Origin: Actinernus sp. WN-2022
Taxonomy: Eukaryota > Cnidaria > Anthozoa > Actiniaria > Actinernidae
NCBI GenBank assembly: GCA_030867875.1
Contig: JAOWCC010000444.1
Coordinates: 310,001 to 374,000, forward strand
DNA: 64,000 nucleotides
Reading direction: 5' to 3'
In this document: in pieces, positions 1 to 12,639 of the stretch
Numbering within the stretch: position 1 is the first letter of the stretch
Layout of the letters: each line of letters starts with the position of its first letter
Position numbers and translations under genes: made by a program
Notes under the pieces: model-generated
Told to the model about the DNA's origin: nothing
The model's database searches: none
Seen by the model: only the letters and a program-made list of their open reading frames with translations

Positions 1-1439
1 AGCCTCAGTTCCGTCTGGATCAGGAACAGAGCGGGCTGTGTAACAAACAAATCACACTCAACATTTCTGAGATGGTATTTGTAAAGCAAACAAAATCAAA
101 AACGTTTTCATGACCTCAGATTGGTTGGGGGTATGGAAGCTGAGACTTTTCGTATTTGGGAAACAGAATAAAACAACCTAGCACCTTAGCAATTAAGTCA
201 GGAGGGTAAATGTCCTCACAAGTCACGAGTGAATATTAAACGTACTGTTGTCCAGTAAGAGTACCAGCCCTCAGAACTTTCTGAGGGATTTGTGTATAGA
301 ACATTTTGCCGTCTAACACCACTTCTTTCCACTGCAAAAACATTGTCGCTCAAAACCGATCCCAGTGTGCAAGATAAACTTGAGAAACGGCAAAGAACCG
401 TGGACTAAAATCCTGCTGGTTGTTACGTTGGATCTAAGTCAGATCTAATCAGCCAAAATGAAAATGGATACGAAGTCCAAGGACTACGGCAAAGCTGACA
501 CAACGTAGGATTTTATATTGAATATTACTATATTTCGGCTGGCCAAACCAGCCTTCTTCAGGTACTAGATGTTACAAGTGAAGAACTCTAAGGTAAGAAG
601 ATCTATAAATGCGGTAAATTTCGCAATAGAAATTGCGGAAATGGGAAGTGATGTAGACTAATGTTGCAATAATGTATAAGAGATAAGCACTATGTTTCAT
701 CACGTATATTCATACCATATGGTTCCAGAGTTTTAGCTTTATCTATAAGGTGTGCAAGCCCCGCCCAAAGATCAGTTGGCTGTATTTGATAAAATACTCT
801 GGACAATAGAGTCATATAAACTTAAAGTTCCGTGAAAAGTTTGAAAACATTCAATACTAACGGAGGTCCTCACAAGTCACCGCTAGGGTGTACCGGAGAT
901 GCTTATTATATAGCTGGCATTCAGACTATGGGGCCAAGAAGAAACCCTTGAGCTGTCTGCTTCTTGACAGCTTCAGTAAAAGTAGTCCAGAAACTAACAC
1001 AGAATCTGTGCAAGTTTAAACCTAAAACATTTTCTGATTTAGTGTGCCAATTTAGCACTAATAATCCCAATTTCGAAAACAGTACAGTATGACCTCAATG
1101 TAAATAAGAATAACATAAGACATGATGAAGTACGGAATGTCTGGTTAGTGTTGTTGCTTGATCCGATGGCGTTGATAATTTAGTTTCAATCTATACAAGG
1201 AAACTAAGTTGTCAACTATAAAGCAAAACTATTCGACCGCAGAAGGGTTTCGTACCTGGACAAGACATCAAACAAACAAGCAGCCTAGCAATTATGAACC
1301 GAATTAAAGTCCCCACAAGTCACGACTGCGTACCGGAAGCATCATTGGCAAGTTTAAGTATGAAACAGCGATGTTGTTAAGATAGGTGTTAATAGTAAGC
1401 TTTTACTTAAAAAACAGCTGACACTATTGAACAAAAGCT

Positions 1440-2098
1440 CCTACAGTAACTTTGCGCAATGTCATCAGATCTTTGTCTGGTTTCCTCAATAGGAACTGCA
1501 CTAAAACTGTTTGTCCTACTTCTAAAACAATTCTCTATGCCGCTCTTGTTCGATCTCATCTTATTTATGCCTCACAGATTTGGTCTCCTACTTTCTACGG
1601 CTCCCTCCATCTAGCTCGTAATCTTGAAAGTGTTCTAAGGCGAGCAACTCGTCTCATCTTATACGGTTCCGACTTGGATTACAAATCGATACTTTATCGA
1701 CTAAATCTTCTTCCTCTCTGCTATTTCCTTGAATATCTTGACCTGCTTTTTCTTTTCCGCTGTCTTAAAGGTGAGATTTTGATTGACACCTGACATTCTA
1801 CTATTTAACAGATCTGTAACTCGTCGCGGCTCCTCTGGTCTAGACTGACGCTCAATTCCTGCCCGTACCTCGACATTTCGTTCTTCCTACTTTGTACGTA
1901 TCTGTCCGGCTCTATGGAACGCTCTTCCAGTCGATCTTCGCTCTTCTTCCTCTGCCTCCTCTTTCAAACTCAAACTGAAAAAACTTTACTTGAAAGGCTA
2001 AACTCGGTCTTTGATACCTTCAACATTCGAAGTTGGTTCGTTACTTGTCCCCTCTGTCGTCGTTCTAACCTTGTAACCGTATGCCCCGTGTTAAAGTA
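1440..2098 (+). pseudogene. LINE reverse transcriptase C-terminus, array unit 1
   Basis: The first frame (1452-1793) encodes the thumb region of a non-LTR retrotransposon reverse transcriptase. The pattern is LYAALVRSHLIYASQIW, then RRATRLIL, then LDYKSILYRLNLLPL, then LEYLDLLFLFRCLKG. A frame change near 1790 leads into a second segment with LWNALPVDLR and SSFKLKLKK-like residues, ending near 2098 with a TCPLCRRSN motif, which is how many CR1/Jockey-like LINEs end. The catalytic palm with the YxDD box is absent, so this is only a 3' fragment. The start codon is fortuitous. It cannot make an active enzyme; it is carried as part of the tandem unit. Confidence 0.85.
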
Positions 2099-3841
2099 GT
2101 TGATTATTGTTCCTATCATTATATCATCCAGTTGCGCTGCCTGCATTCAAATTATTTGTAGCATAATGTTATTATCGTAGTTGATTTTGTATTTATTCAT
2201 TCATTATCTAATTATTATATTTATAGATATATATAAATATATTTCTCTTTTTTCTTCCCGTTAACATCCGTCGTGACTGCTGGCGCAGACAAACCTCGTA
2301 GGGGACTTTGAGTCCTATTGTTTGTTTCCTGTGGCGTTACGCTCAAATGTTGTAAATAAATAAAATAAAAGATTACTCTTACCATGACGCGTTGTCGACT
2401 TGTCAGCCTCAGTTCCGTCTGGATCAGGAACAGAGCGGGCTGTGTAACAAACAAATCACACTCAACATTTCTGAGATGGTATTTGTAAAGCAAACAAAAT
2501 CAAAACGTTTTAATGACCTCAGATTGGTTGGGCGTATGGAAGCTGCGACTTTTCGTATTTGGGAAACAGAATAAAACAACCTAGCACCTTAGCAATTAAG
2601 TCAGGAGGGTAAATGTCCTCACAAGTCACGAGTGAACTGATTAAACGTACTGTTGTCCAGTAAGAGTATCAGCCCTCAGAACGTTCTGAGGGATTTGTGT
2701 ATAGAACATTTTGCCGTCTAACACCACTTCTTTCCACTGCAAAAACATTGTCGCTCAAAACCGATCCCAGTGTGCAAGATAAACTTGAGAAACGGCAAAG
2801 AACCGTGGACTAAAATCCTGCTGGTTGTTACGTTGGATAGTCAGATCTAATCAGCCAAAATGAAAATGGATACGAAGTCCAAGGACTACGGCAAAGCTGA
2901 CACAACGTAGGATTTTATATTGAATATTACTATATTTCGGCTGGCCAAACCAGCCTTCTTCAGGTACTAGATGTTACAAGTGAAGAACTCTAAGGTAAGA
3001 AGATCTATAAATGCGGTAAATTTCGCAATAGAAATTGCGGAGACCGGAAGTGATGTAGACTAATGTAGCAATAATGTATAAGAGATAAGCACTATGTTTC
3101 ATCACGTATATTCATACCATATGGTTCCAGAGTTTTAGCTTTATCTATAAGGTGTGCAAGCCCCGCTCAAAGATCAGTTGGCTGTATTTGATAAAATACT
3201 CTGGACAATAGAGTCATATAAACTTAAAGTTCCGTGAAAAGTTTGAAAACATTCAATACTAACGGAGGTCCTCACAAGTCACCGCTAGGGTGTATCGGAG
3301 ATGCTTATTATATAGCTGGCATTCAGACTATGGGGTCAAGAAGAAACCCTTGAGCTGTCTGCTTCTTGACAGCTTCAGTAAAAGTAGTCCAGAAACTAAC
3401 ACAGAATTTGTGCAAGTTTAAACCTAAAACATTTTCTGATTTAGTGTGCCAATTTAGCACTAATAATCCCAATTTCGAAAACAGTACAGTATGACCTCAA
3501 TGTAAATAAGAATAACATAAGACATGATGAAGTACGGAATGTCTGGTTAGTGTTGTTGCTTGATCCGATGGCGTTGATAATTTAGTTTCAATCTATACAA
3601 GGAAACTAAGTTGTCAACTATAAAGCAAAACTATTCGACCGCAGAAGGGTTTCGTACCTGGACAAGACATCAAACAAACAAGCAGCCTAGCAATTATGAA
3701 CCGAATTAAAGTCCCCACAAGTCACGACTGCGTACCGGAAGCATCATTGGCAAGTTTAAGTATGAAACAGCGATGTTGTTAAGATAGGTGTTAATAGTAA
3801 GCTTTTACTTAAAAAACAGCTGACACTATTGAACAAAAGCT

Positions 3842-4500
3842 CCTACAGTAACTTTGCGCAATGTCATCAGATCTTTGTCTGGTTTCCTCAATAGGAACTG
3901 CACTAAAACTGTTTGTCCTACTTCTAAAACAATTCTCTATGCCGCTCTTGTTCGATCTCATCTTATTTATGCCTCACAGATTTGGTCTCCTACTTTCTAC
4001 GGCTCCCTCCATCTAGCTCGTAATCTTGAAAGTGTTCTAAGGCGAGCAACTCGTCTCATCTTATACGGTTCCGACTTGGATTACAAATCGATACTTTATC
4101 GACTAAATCTTCTTCCTCTCTGCTATTTCCTTGAATATCTTGACCTGCTTTTTCTTTTCCGCTGTCTTAAAGGTGAGATTTTGATTGACACCTGACATTC
4201 TACTATTTAACAGATCTGTAACTCGTCGCGGCTCCTCTGGTCTAGACTGACGCTCAATTCCTGCCCGTACCTCGACATTTCGTTCTTCCTACTTTGTACG
4301 TATCTGTCCGGCTCTATGGAACGCTCTTCCAGTCGATCTTCGCTCTTCTTCCTCTGCCTCCTCTTTCAAACTCAAACTGAAAAAACTTTACTTTGAAAGG
4401 CTAAACTCGGTCTTTGATACCTTCAACATTCGAACTTGGTTCGTTACTTGTCCCCTCTGTCGTCGTTCTAACCTTGTAACCGTATGCCCCGTGTTAAAGT
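3842..4500 (+). pseudogene. LINE reverse transcriptase C-terminus, array unit 2
   Basis: Same fragment as in unit 1, with an identical 113-residue thumb frame at 3854-4195. The run ACTTTACTTTGAAAGG carries one more T than unit 1, which restores part of the downstream C-terminal frame. No palm domain is present. Confidence 0.85.
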
Positions 4501-6246
4501 AGTTGATTATTGTTCCTATCATTATATCATCCAGTTGCGCTGCCTGCATTCAAATTATTTGTAGCATAATGTTATTATCGTAGTTGATTTTGTATTTATT
4601 CATTCATTATCTAATTATTATATTTATAGATATATATAAATATATTTCTCTTTTTTCTTCCCGTTAACACCCGTCGTGACTGCTGGCGCAGACAAACCTC
4701 GTAGGGGACTTTGAGTCCTATTGTTTGTTTCCTGTGGCGTTACGCTCAAATGTTGTAAATAAATAAAATAAAAGATTACTCTTACCATGACGCGTTGTCG
4801 ACTTGTCAGCCTCAGTTCCGTCTGGATCAGGAACAGAGCGGGCTGTGTAACAAACAAATCACACTCAACATTTCTGAGATGGTATTTGTAAAGCAAACAA
4901 AATCAAAAACGTTTTCATGACCTCAGATTGGTTGGGGGTATGGAAGCTGAGACTTTTCGTATTTGGGAAACAGAATAAAACAACCTAGCACCTTAGCAAT
5001 TAAGTCAGGAGGGTAAATGTCCTCACAAGTCACGAGTGAATATTAAACGTACTGTTGTCCAGTAAGAGTACCAGCCCTCAGAACTTTCTGAGGGATTTGT
5101 GTATAGAACATTTTGCCGTCTAACACCACTTCTTTCCACTGCAAAAACATTGTCGCTCAAAACCGATCCCAGTGTGCAAGATAAACTTGAGAAACGGCAA
5201 AGAACCGTGGACTAAAATCCTGCTGGTTGTTACGTTGGATCTAAGTCAGATCTAATCAGCCAAAATGAAAATGGATACGAAGTCCAAGGACTACGGCAAA
5301 GCTGACACAACGTAGGATTTTATATTGAATATTACTATATTTCGGCTGGCCAAACCAGCCTTCTTCAGGTACTAGATGTTACAAGTGAAGAACTCTAAGG
5401 TAAGAAGATCTATAAATGCGGTAAATTTCGCAATAGAAATTGTGGAGACGGGAAGTGATGTAGACTAATGTAGCAATAATGTATAAGAGATAATCACTAT
5501 GTTTCATCACGTATATTCATACCATATGGTTCCAGAGTTTTAGCTTTATCTATAAGGTGTGCAAGCCCCGCCCAAAGATCAGTTGGCTGTATTTGATAAA
5601 ATACTCTGGACAATAGAGTCATATAAACTTAAAGTTCCGTGAAAAGTTTGAAAACATTCAATACTAACGGAGGTCCTCACAAGTCACCGCTAGGGTGTAT
5701 CGGAGATGCTTATTATATAGCTGGCATTCAGACTATGGGGTCAAGAAGAAACCCTTGAGCTGTCTGCTTCTTGACAGCTTCAGTAAAAGTAGTCCAGAAA
5801 CTAACACAGAATTTGTGCAAGTTTAAACCTAAAACATTTTCTGATTTAGTGTGCCAATTTAGCACTAATAATCCCAATTTCGAAAACAGTACAGTATGAC
5901 CTCAATGTAAATAAGAATAACATAAGACATGATGAAGTACGGAATGTCTGGTTAGTGTTGTTGCTTGATCCGATGGCGTTGATAATTTAGTTTCAATCTA
6001 TACAAGGAAACTAAGTTGTCAACTATAAAGCAAAACTATTCGACCGCAGAAGGGTTTCGTACCTGGACAAGACATCAAACAAACAAGCAGCCTAGCAATT
6101 ATGAACCGAATTAAAGTCCCCACAAGTCACGACTGCGTACCGGAAGCATCATTGGCAAGTTTAAGTATGAAACAGCGATGTTGTTAAGATAGGTGTTAAT
6201 AGTAAGCTTTTACTTAAAAAACAGCTGACACTATTGAACAAAAGCT

Positions 6247-6905
6247 CCTACAGTAACTTTGCGCAATGTCATCAGATCTTTGTCTGGTTTCCTCAATAGG
6301 AACTGCACTAAAACTGTTTGTCCTACTTCTAAAACAATTCTCTATGCCGCTCTTGTTCGATCTCATCTTATTTATGCCTCACAGATTTGGTCTCCTACTT
6401 TCTACGGCTCCCTCCATCTAGCTCGTAATCTTGAAAGTGTTCTAAGGCGAGCAACTCGTCTCATCTTATACGGTTCCGACTTGGATTACAAATCGATACT
6501 TTATCGACTAAATCTTCTTCCTCTCTGCTATTTCCTTGAATATCTTGACCTGCTTTTTCTTTTCCGCTGTCTTAAAGGTGAGATTTTGATTGACACCTGA
6601 CATTCTACTATTTAACAGATCTGTAACTCGTCGCGGCTCCTCTGGTCTAGACTGACGCTCAATTCCTGCCCGTACCTCGACATTTCGTTCTTCCTACTTT
6701 GTACGTATCTGTCCGGCTCTATGGAACGCTCTTCCAGTCGATCTTCGCTCTTCTTCCTCTGCCTCCTCTTTCAAACTCAAACTGAAAAAACTTTACTTTG
6801 AAAGGCTAAACTCGGTCTTTGATACCTTCAACATTCGAACTTGGTTCGTTACTTGTCCCCTCTGTCGTCGTTCTAACCTTGTAACCGTATGCCCCGTGTT
6901 AAAGT
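6247..6905 (+). pseudogene. LINE reverse transcriptase C-terminus, array unit 3
   Basis: Third copy; the thumb frame at 6259-6600 is identical to units 1 and 2. Its identity to neighbouring units reflects homogenisation of the array rather than selection on the protein. Confidence 0.85.
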
Positions 6906-8650
6906 AGTTGATTATTGTTCCTATCATTATATCATCCAGTTGCGCTGCCTGCATTCAAATTATTTGTAGCATAATGTTATTATCGTAGTTGATTTTGTAT
7001 TTATTCATTCATTATCTAATTATTATATTTATAGATATATATAAATATATTTCTCTTTTTTCTTCCCGTTAACACCCGTCGTGACTGCTGGCGCAGACAA
7101 ACCTCGTAGGGGACTTTGAGTCCTATTGTTTGTTTCCTGTGGCGTTACGCTCAAATGTTGTAAATAAATAAAATAAAAGATTACTCTTACCATGACGCGT
7201 TGTCGACTTGTCAGCCTCAGTTCCGTCTGGATCAGGAACAGAGCGGGCTGTGTAACAAACAAATCACACTCAACATTTCTGAGATGGTATTTGTAAAGCA
7301 AACAAAATCAAAAACGTTTTCATGACCTCAGATTGGTTGGGGGTATGGAAGCTGAGACTTTTCGTATTTGGGAAACAGAATAAAACAACCTAGCACCTTA
7401 GCAATTAAGTCAGGAGGGTAAATGTCCTCACAAGTCACGAGTGAATATTAAACGTACTGTTGTCCAGTAAGAGTACCAGCCCTCAGAACTTTCTGAGGGA
7501 TTTGTGTATAGAACATTTTGCCGTCTAACACCACTTCTTTCCACTGCAAAAACATTGTCGCTCAAAACCGATCCCAGTGTGCAAGATAAACTTGAGAAAC
7601 GGCAAAGAACCGTGGACTAAAATCCTGCTGGTTGTTACGTTGGATCTAAGTCAGATCTAATCAGCCAAAATGAAAATGGATACGAAGTCCAAGGACTACG
7701 GCAAAGCTGACACAACGTAGGATTTTATATTGAATATTACTATATTTCGGCTGGCCAAACCAGCCTTCTTCAGGTACTAGATGTTACAAGTGAAGAACTC
7801 TAAGGTAAGAAGATCTATAAATGCGGTAAATTTCGCAATAGAAATTGTGGAGACGGGAAGTGATGTAGACTAATGTAGCAATAATGTATAAGAGATAATC
7901 ACTATGTTTCATCACGTATATTCATACCATATGGTTCCAGAGTTTTAGCTTTATCTATAAGGTGTGCAAGCCCCGCCCATAGATCAGTTGGCTGTATTTG
8001 ATAAAATACTCTGGACAATAGAGTCATATAAACTTAAAGTTCCGTGAAAAGTTTGAAAACATTCAATACTAACGGAGGTCCTCACAAGTCACCGCTAGGG
8101 TGTATCGGAGATGCTTATTATATAGCTGGCATTCAGACTATGGGGTCAAGAAGAAACCCTTGAGCTGTCTGCTTCTTGACAGCTTCAATAAAAGTAGTCC
8201 AGAAACTAACACAGAATTTGTGCAAGTTTAAACCTAAAACATTTTCTGATTTAGTGTGCCAATTTAGCACTAATAATCCCAATTTCGAAAACAGTACAGT
8301 ATGACCTCAATGTAAATAAGAATAACATAAGACATGATGAAGTACGGAATGTCTGGTTAGTGTTGTTGCTTGATCCGATGGCGTTGATAATTTAGTTTCA
8401 ATCTATACAAGGAAACTAAGTTGTCAACTATAAAGCAAAACTATTCGACCGCAGAAGGGTTTCGTACCTGGACAAGACATCAAACAAACAAGCAGCCTAG
8501 CAATTATGAACCGAATTAAAGTCCCCACAAGTCACGACTGCGTACCGGAAGCATCATTGGCAAGTTTAAGTATGAAACAGCGATGTTGTTAAGATAGGTG
8601 TTAATAGTAAGCTTTTACTTAAAAACAGCTGACACTATTGAACAAAAGCT

Positions 8651-9309
8651 CCTACAGTAACTTTGCGCAATGTCATCAGATCTTTGTCTGGTTTCCTCAA
8701 TAGGAGCTGCACTAAAACTGTTTGTCCTACTTCTAAAACAATTCTCTATGCCGCTCTTGTTCGATCTCATCTTATTTATGCCTCACAGATTTGGTCTCCT
8801 ACTTTCTACGGCTCCCTCCATCTAGCTCGTAATCTTGAAAGTGTTCTAAGGCGAGCAACTCGTCTCATCTTATACGGTTCCGACTTGGATTACAAATCGA
8901 TACTTTATCGACTAAATCTTCTTCCTCTCTGCTATTTCCTTGAATATCTTGACCTGCTTTTTCTTTTCCGCTGTCTTAAAGGTGAGATTTTGATTGACAC
9001 CTGACATTCTACTATTTAACAGATCTGTAACTCGTCGCGGCTCCTCTGGTCTAGACTGACGCTCAATTCCTGCCCGTACCTCGACATTTCGTTCTTCCTA
9101 CTTTGTACGTATCTGTCCGGCTCTATGGAACGCTCTTCCAGTCGATCTTCGCTCTTCTCCCTCTGCCTCCTCTTTCAAACTCAAACTGAAAAAACTTTAC
9201 TTTGAAAGGCTAAACTCGGTCTTTGATACCTTCAACATTCGAAGTTGGTTCGTTACTTGTCCCCTCTGTGGTCGTTCTAACCTTGTAACCGTATGCCCCG
9301 TGTTAAAGT
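8651..9309 (+). pseudogene. LINE reverse transcriptase C-terminus, array unit 4
   Basis: Fourth copy, frame 8663-9004, with a single visible residue change (RSCT in place of RNCT). The downstream 3' UTR is interrupted at about 9440 by a palindromic insertion. Confidence 0.85.
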
Positions 9310-9439
9310 AGTTGATTATTGTTCCTATCATTATATCATCCAGTTGCGCTGCCTGCATTCAAATTATTTGTAGCATAATGTTATTATCGTACTTGATTTT
9401 GTATTTCTTCATTCATTATCTAATTATTATAATTATATA

Positions 9440-9775
9440 TAGAGGATATTACATGGCCGCGCGGAGATACTAATTTTATCTTCGAGTGTTGATGAAATAT
9501 CTTACGAGTGAGCGCAGCGAACAAGTAAGATATTTCATCAACACGAGAAGATAAAAAGCGTATCTCCAAGCGGCCATGTAATGTTCTGTTTAATATATAA
9601 TTATTGATGAAATACCAGTTTCAATCTCTTACTAAAAAGTCTAGAAATCTTTGAAAGCAAGTCATATTTTCAAAAGTGATATCTTCACGTGTGAAGATAT
9701 CATTTATATCTTCACGTGTGAAGATATCACTTTTTAGAAAGAAATATACACTGGTATTTTATCGAAAATTATATA
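9440..9775. mobile_element. Palindromic (foldback/MITE) insertion in array unit 4
   Basis: This stretch is absent from the other units, where the AT-rich tail runs straight from TAATTATTATA into the TATATTTCTCTTTTTTC block. Inside are nested inverted repeats. ATTACATGGCCGCGCGGAG (9459 on) is matched by CTCCAAGCGGCCATGTAAT near 9564-9582. TTGATGAAATATCTTAC is matched by GTAAGATATTTCATCAA. A third palindrome repeats ATCTTCACGTGTGAAGATAT twice near 9690-9730. No coding capacity is visible, so it is a non-autonomous DNA element. I could not fix an exact target duplication because the flank is AT-rich. Confidence 0.75.
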
Positions 9776-11084
9776 ATAAATAAATATATTTCTCTTTTTT
9801 CTTCCCGTTAACATCCGTCGTGACTGCTGGCAGAGACAAGCCTCGTAGGGGACTTTGAGTCCTATTGTTTGTTTCTTGTGGCGTTACGCCCAAATGTTGT
9901 AAATAAATAAAATAAAAGATTCCCCTTACCATGACGCGTTGTCGACTTGTCAGCCTCAGTTCCGTCTGGATCAGGAACAGAGCGGGCTGTGTAACAAACA
10001 AATCACACTCAACATTTCTGAGATGGTATTTGTAAAGCAAAAAAAATCAAAAACGTTTTCATGACCTCAGATTGGTTGGGGGTATGGAAGCTGAGACTTT
10101 TCGTATTTGGGAAACAGAATAAAACAACATAGAACCTTAGCAATTAAGTCAGGAGGGTAAATGTCTTCACAAGTCACGAGTGAGTATTAAACGTACTGTT
10201 GTCCAGTAAGAGTACCAGCCCTCAGAACTTTCTGAGGGATTTGTGTATAGAACATTTTGCCGTCTAACACCACTTCTTTCCACTGCAAAAAATAATCTCT
10301 CAAAAACGATCCCAGTGTGCAAGGTAAACTTGAGAAACGGCAAAGAACCGTGGACTAAAATCCTGCTGGTTGTTACGTTGGATCTAAGTCAGATCTAATC
10401 AGCCAAAATGAAAATGGATACGAAGTCCAAGGACTACGACAAAGCTGACACAACGTAGGATTTTATATTGAATATTACAATATTTCAGCTGGGCAAACCA
10501 GCCTTCTTCATTTACTAGATGTTACAAGTGAAGAGCTCTAAGGTAAGAAGATCTATACATGCGGTAATAGAAACTGCGGAAACGGGAAGTGATGTAGACT
10601 AATGTAGCAATAATGTATAAGAGATAAGCACTATGTTTCATCACGTATATTCGTACCATATGGTTCCAGAGTTTTAGCTTTATCTATAAGGTGTTCAAGC
10701 CCCGCCCTAAAATCAGTTGGCTGTATTTGATAAAGTATACTCTGGACAATAGAGTCATATAACTTAAAGTTCCGTGAAAAGTTTGAAAACATTCAAAACT
10801 AACGGAAGTCCTCACAAGTCACCGCTAGGGCGTATCGGAGATGCTTATTATAAAATCGTATATTTAACGGCCAACCATCTAACATTCTATAGTCAAACGC
10901 GATCGCGCAATTTCATGAGCTATGTCACATCCACCAGGTTCAGACGGCGTTCCGCCAGGAGGACGTTTTCGAATAGGTCTGTCGGCACCACAAGTCTGTT
11001 GATAAGGCCCATCGCACATCACTGCGTAATTAAAAAAACATGCATCACAAAGGCTTTATCGCCAATCGTCTCTAAAACGATCCC

Positions 11085-11335
11085 GATGTGCAAATCCGGG
11101 TAGGTTTTTCCAGTGTTATCATTATACTATCGTAAATCGGATCGTCACTTTTCTTGACAAAAGATATCCTAGGCTCTTTGTTGCATTTACCTGAATTCAA
11201 AACCGTCTTATTGACTTCGGCCCAATCAGCAAAGTCATCATCTTGCGGCTGTAAATTGCTAGAGTGGTCTTTCTGTACGATCTCTGTAATAGAGGTATCA
11301 TCAACATATTTTAACAATGCATAGTACTAACAATA
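11085..11335 (-). pseudogene. LINE reverse transcriptase palm fragment (YVDD box)
   Basis: The minus-strand frame reads LLKYVDDTSITEIVQK, followed by residues resembling WAEVNKTVLNSGKCNKEPRISF. This is the active-site YxDD motif and the region just after it in many animal non-LTR reverse transcriptases. Only about 80 residues remain; the fingers and thumb are missing on both sides. It lies next to the broken end of the 2.4-kb array but on the opposite strand, so it is a separate insertion or a rearranged piece. Confidence 0.8.
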
Positions 11336-11975
11336 CCATGCACTGTTACAGTACTCACTACACTACATTTATATTTTATTTAACGAGGGAAAAGCCGCAT
11401 TAAGTCATTAATCATAAGAGCAAAGAGCCATGGATCGAGTTTGGTTACTGCTTACTCTAGGTATTATTTCCAAGTTTATTTCTGTTTCCTTGGACTTCAT
11501 AGTAAATGCTGGTTACACCCTCCGTCACCTATCTACCATTAGTAGCCTCGTCCTTACATAGTTCTCGTACGTCAACGCGCCGCAGAATATTGTACTGCTC
11601 CTGATTTGCTCCCTAGTCAGTCTTCTATGCGGCCGCCATTAGTATACAAATGACATGCTCTAATGCAAATCCACGAATCTGTTTGGCTCTCTCATCAAGA
11701 CATCAGTGACTATGGGCCGACGTAATAAATTGTTATCGTTTTCAGACGTTATCATATATGTTTCTGCAGTTAGATCAGTAATGTGCCTGCTATGTATTTG
11801 TTTTCAGAGTTGAGTTAGGTGATTGTTCAATGTATTTGTTATTATTGTCCAGTTTAGTAATAATTTGTACCGTTCTTGTTGATTTAAGTTTATAATCCAT
11901 CACAAATTTCATCTCACGCGTGATTGGTCGAATTGCATCACGTGACATGATCTCGAAAACCTATTTCTGTTGGAT
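11336..11975. other. No recognisable gene or repeat
   Basis: AT-rich sequence between the LINE scrap and the pogo-like terminus. I see no long open frame, no clear inverted repeat and no RNA gene. Confidence 0.5.
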
Positions 11976-11978
11976 AAT

Positions 11979-12240
11979 AACATAGTGTGGAACCCCGCTA
12001 TTTCGAAGTCCCAGGGGGGATGACAAAAAGTTCGAAATAGCGGGGGTTCGAAATAACCGGGTTAGTGTCAAATTGCAAATTGTTATTAATAATTAACAAG
12101 ATGGGTCGACTCAGTATTCCTTTATGTACTGTTTTATAAACGACCAGCAGTTTTTTATCAGGTTTAAAACTCGAGGGTGCAGGAGATCTGATAAAACACG
12201 TTGTTGCGAGTTTGTTGAACGGCTTCAAAAACCTATAATG
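11979..12240. mobile_element. Pogo/Tigger-like terminal motif, degraded
   Basis: GTGTGGAACCCCGCTATTTC (from 11986) is followed by AGTTCGAAATAGCGGGGGTT and GGTTCGAAATAACCGGG. Repeated short blocks around AACCCCGCTATTTCGAA resemble termini of Tigger/pogo-type DNA transposons. No transposase is visible in the following 250 bases. Family assignment rests on the terminal motif alone. Confidence 0.45.
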
Positions 12241-12403
12241 GTTACTTAATGAACCATGGAACCTTTGTATTCACAACGCCATGCAAAATATTCGAGTAAT
12301 CACCGCCTGCGATTACGAACATCTCAAGGGAATGACATGAAGAAATTACCATACTATGTTGTTTGAAGCGGCGTTTCGCAATGATGAAAAAGAACGAGCT
12401 AGT

Positions 12404-12620
12404 CAAGAACCCGGGGGGGGAGGGGGAGGATGGGATTGGGGGGGGGGGGGGGGGGGGGCACTCCCATATATGGACTATACGGGGATGATTCGCTGGACAG
12501 GGTATGGTTTTTCAATTTTCTGGCCTTAGACAGGGTATCTATTTTCACATCGACAGATCTTGAACAGGGTATGGTATTTATCTAGTCTAGTGCTTGATGA
12601 ATAGTTATTTAGTTGTGGCA
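12404..12620. mobile_element. G-tract plus one end of a G-rich DNA element
   Basis: A long G tract ends in GGCACTCCCATATATGGAC and continues with a thrice-repeated ACAGGGTAT motif (12498, 12532, 12574). This looks like one terminus of a non-autonomous element; I do not see the matching opposite terminus nearby. Confidence 0.4.
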
Positions 12621-12639
12621 CTCATTATAATTAATTTAT

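Larger units (their letters stand above)
1..10855. repeat. Tandem array of a ~2.4-kb unit built on a LINE 3' end
   Basis: The same sequence recurs head to tail. The landmark CAGCCTCAGTTCCGTCTGG falls at the left edge and again near 2405, 4808, 7213 and 9952, giving periods of 2404, 2403, 2405 and 2739. The last period is longer because of an insertion of about 335 bp near 9440-9775. The first four units differ by scattered substitutions and small indels; the fifth is partial and more diverged, and homology stops near 10855 inside the phrase GATGCTTATTATA. The array continues past the left edge. Each unit holds a reverse-transcriptase C-terminal remnant, a LINE-like 3' UTR ending in an AAATAAATAAAATAAAA tail, then about 1.3 kb of unrecognised sequence. 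A diverged internal subrepeat contains the motif CACAAGTCAC, found three times per unit. Amplification is recent relative to the other repeats. The array is a satellite or macrosatellite, not a gene cluster. Confidence 0.95.

Noticed and set aside
2221..2493. 90-codon minus-strand frame repeated in each array unit, ending in a KEKYIYIYL-like run
   Set aside because: It crosses the A-rich LINE tail and 3' UTR in antisense, and its end is low complexity. The repeated frame follows from array homogeneity, not from selection on a protein.
1..10855. CRISPR-like or gene-cluster interpretation of the repeats
   Set aside because: The units are 2.4 kb with no short repeat-spacer pattern, and their only protein similarity is a LINE fragment.
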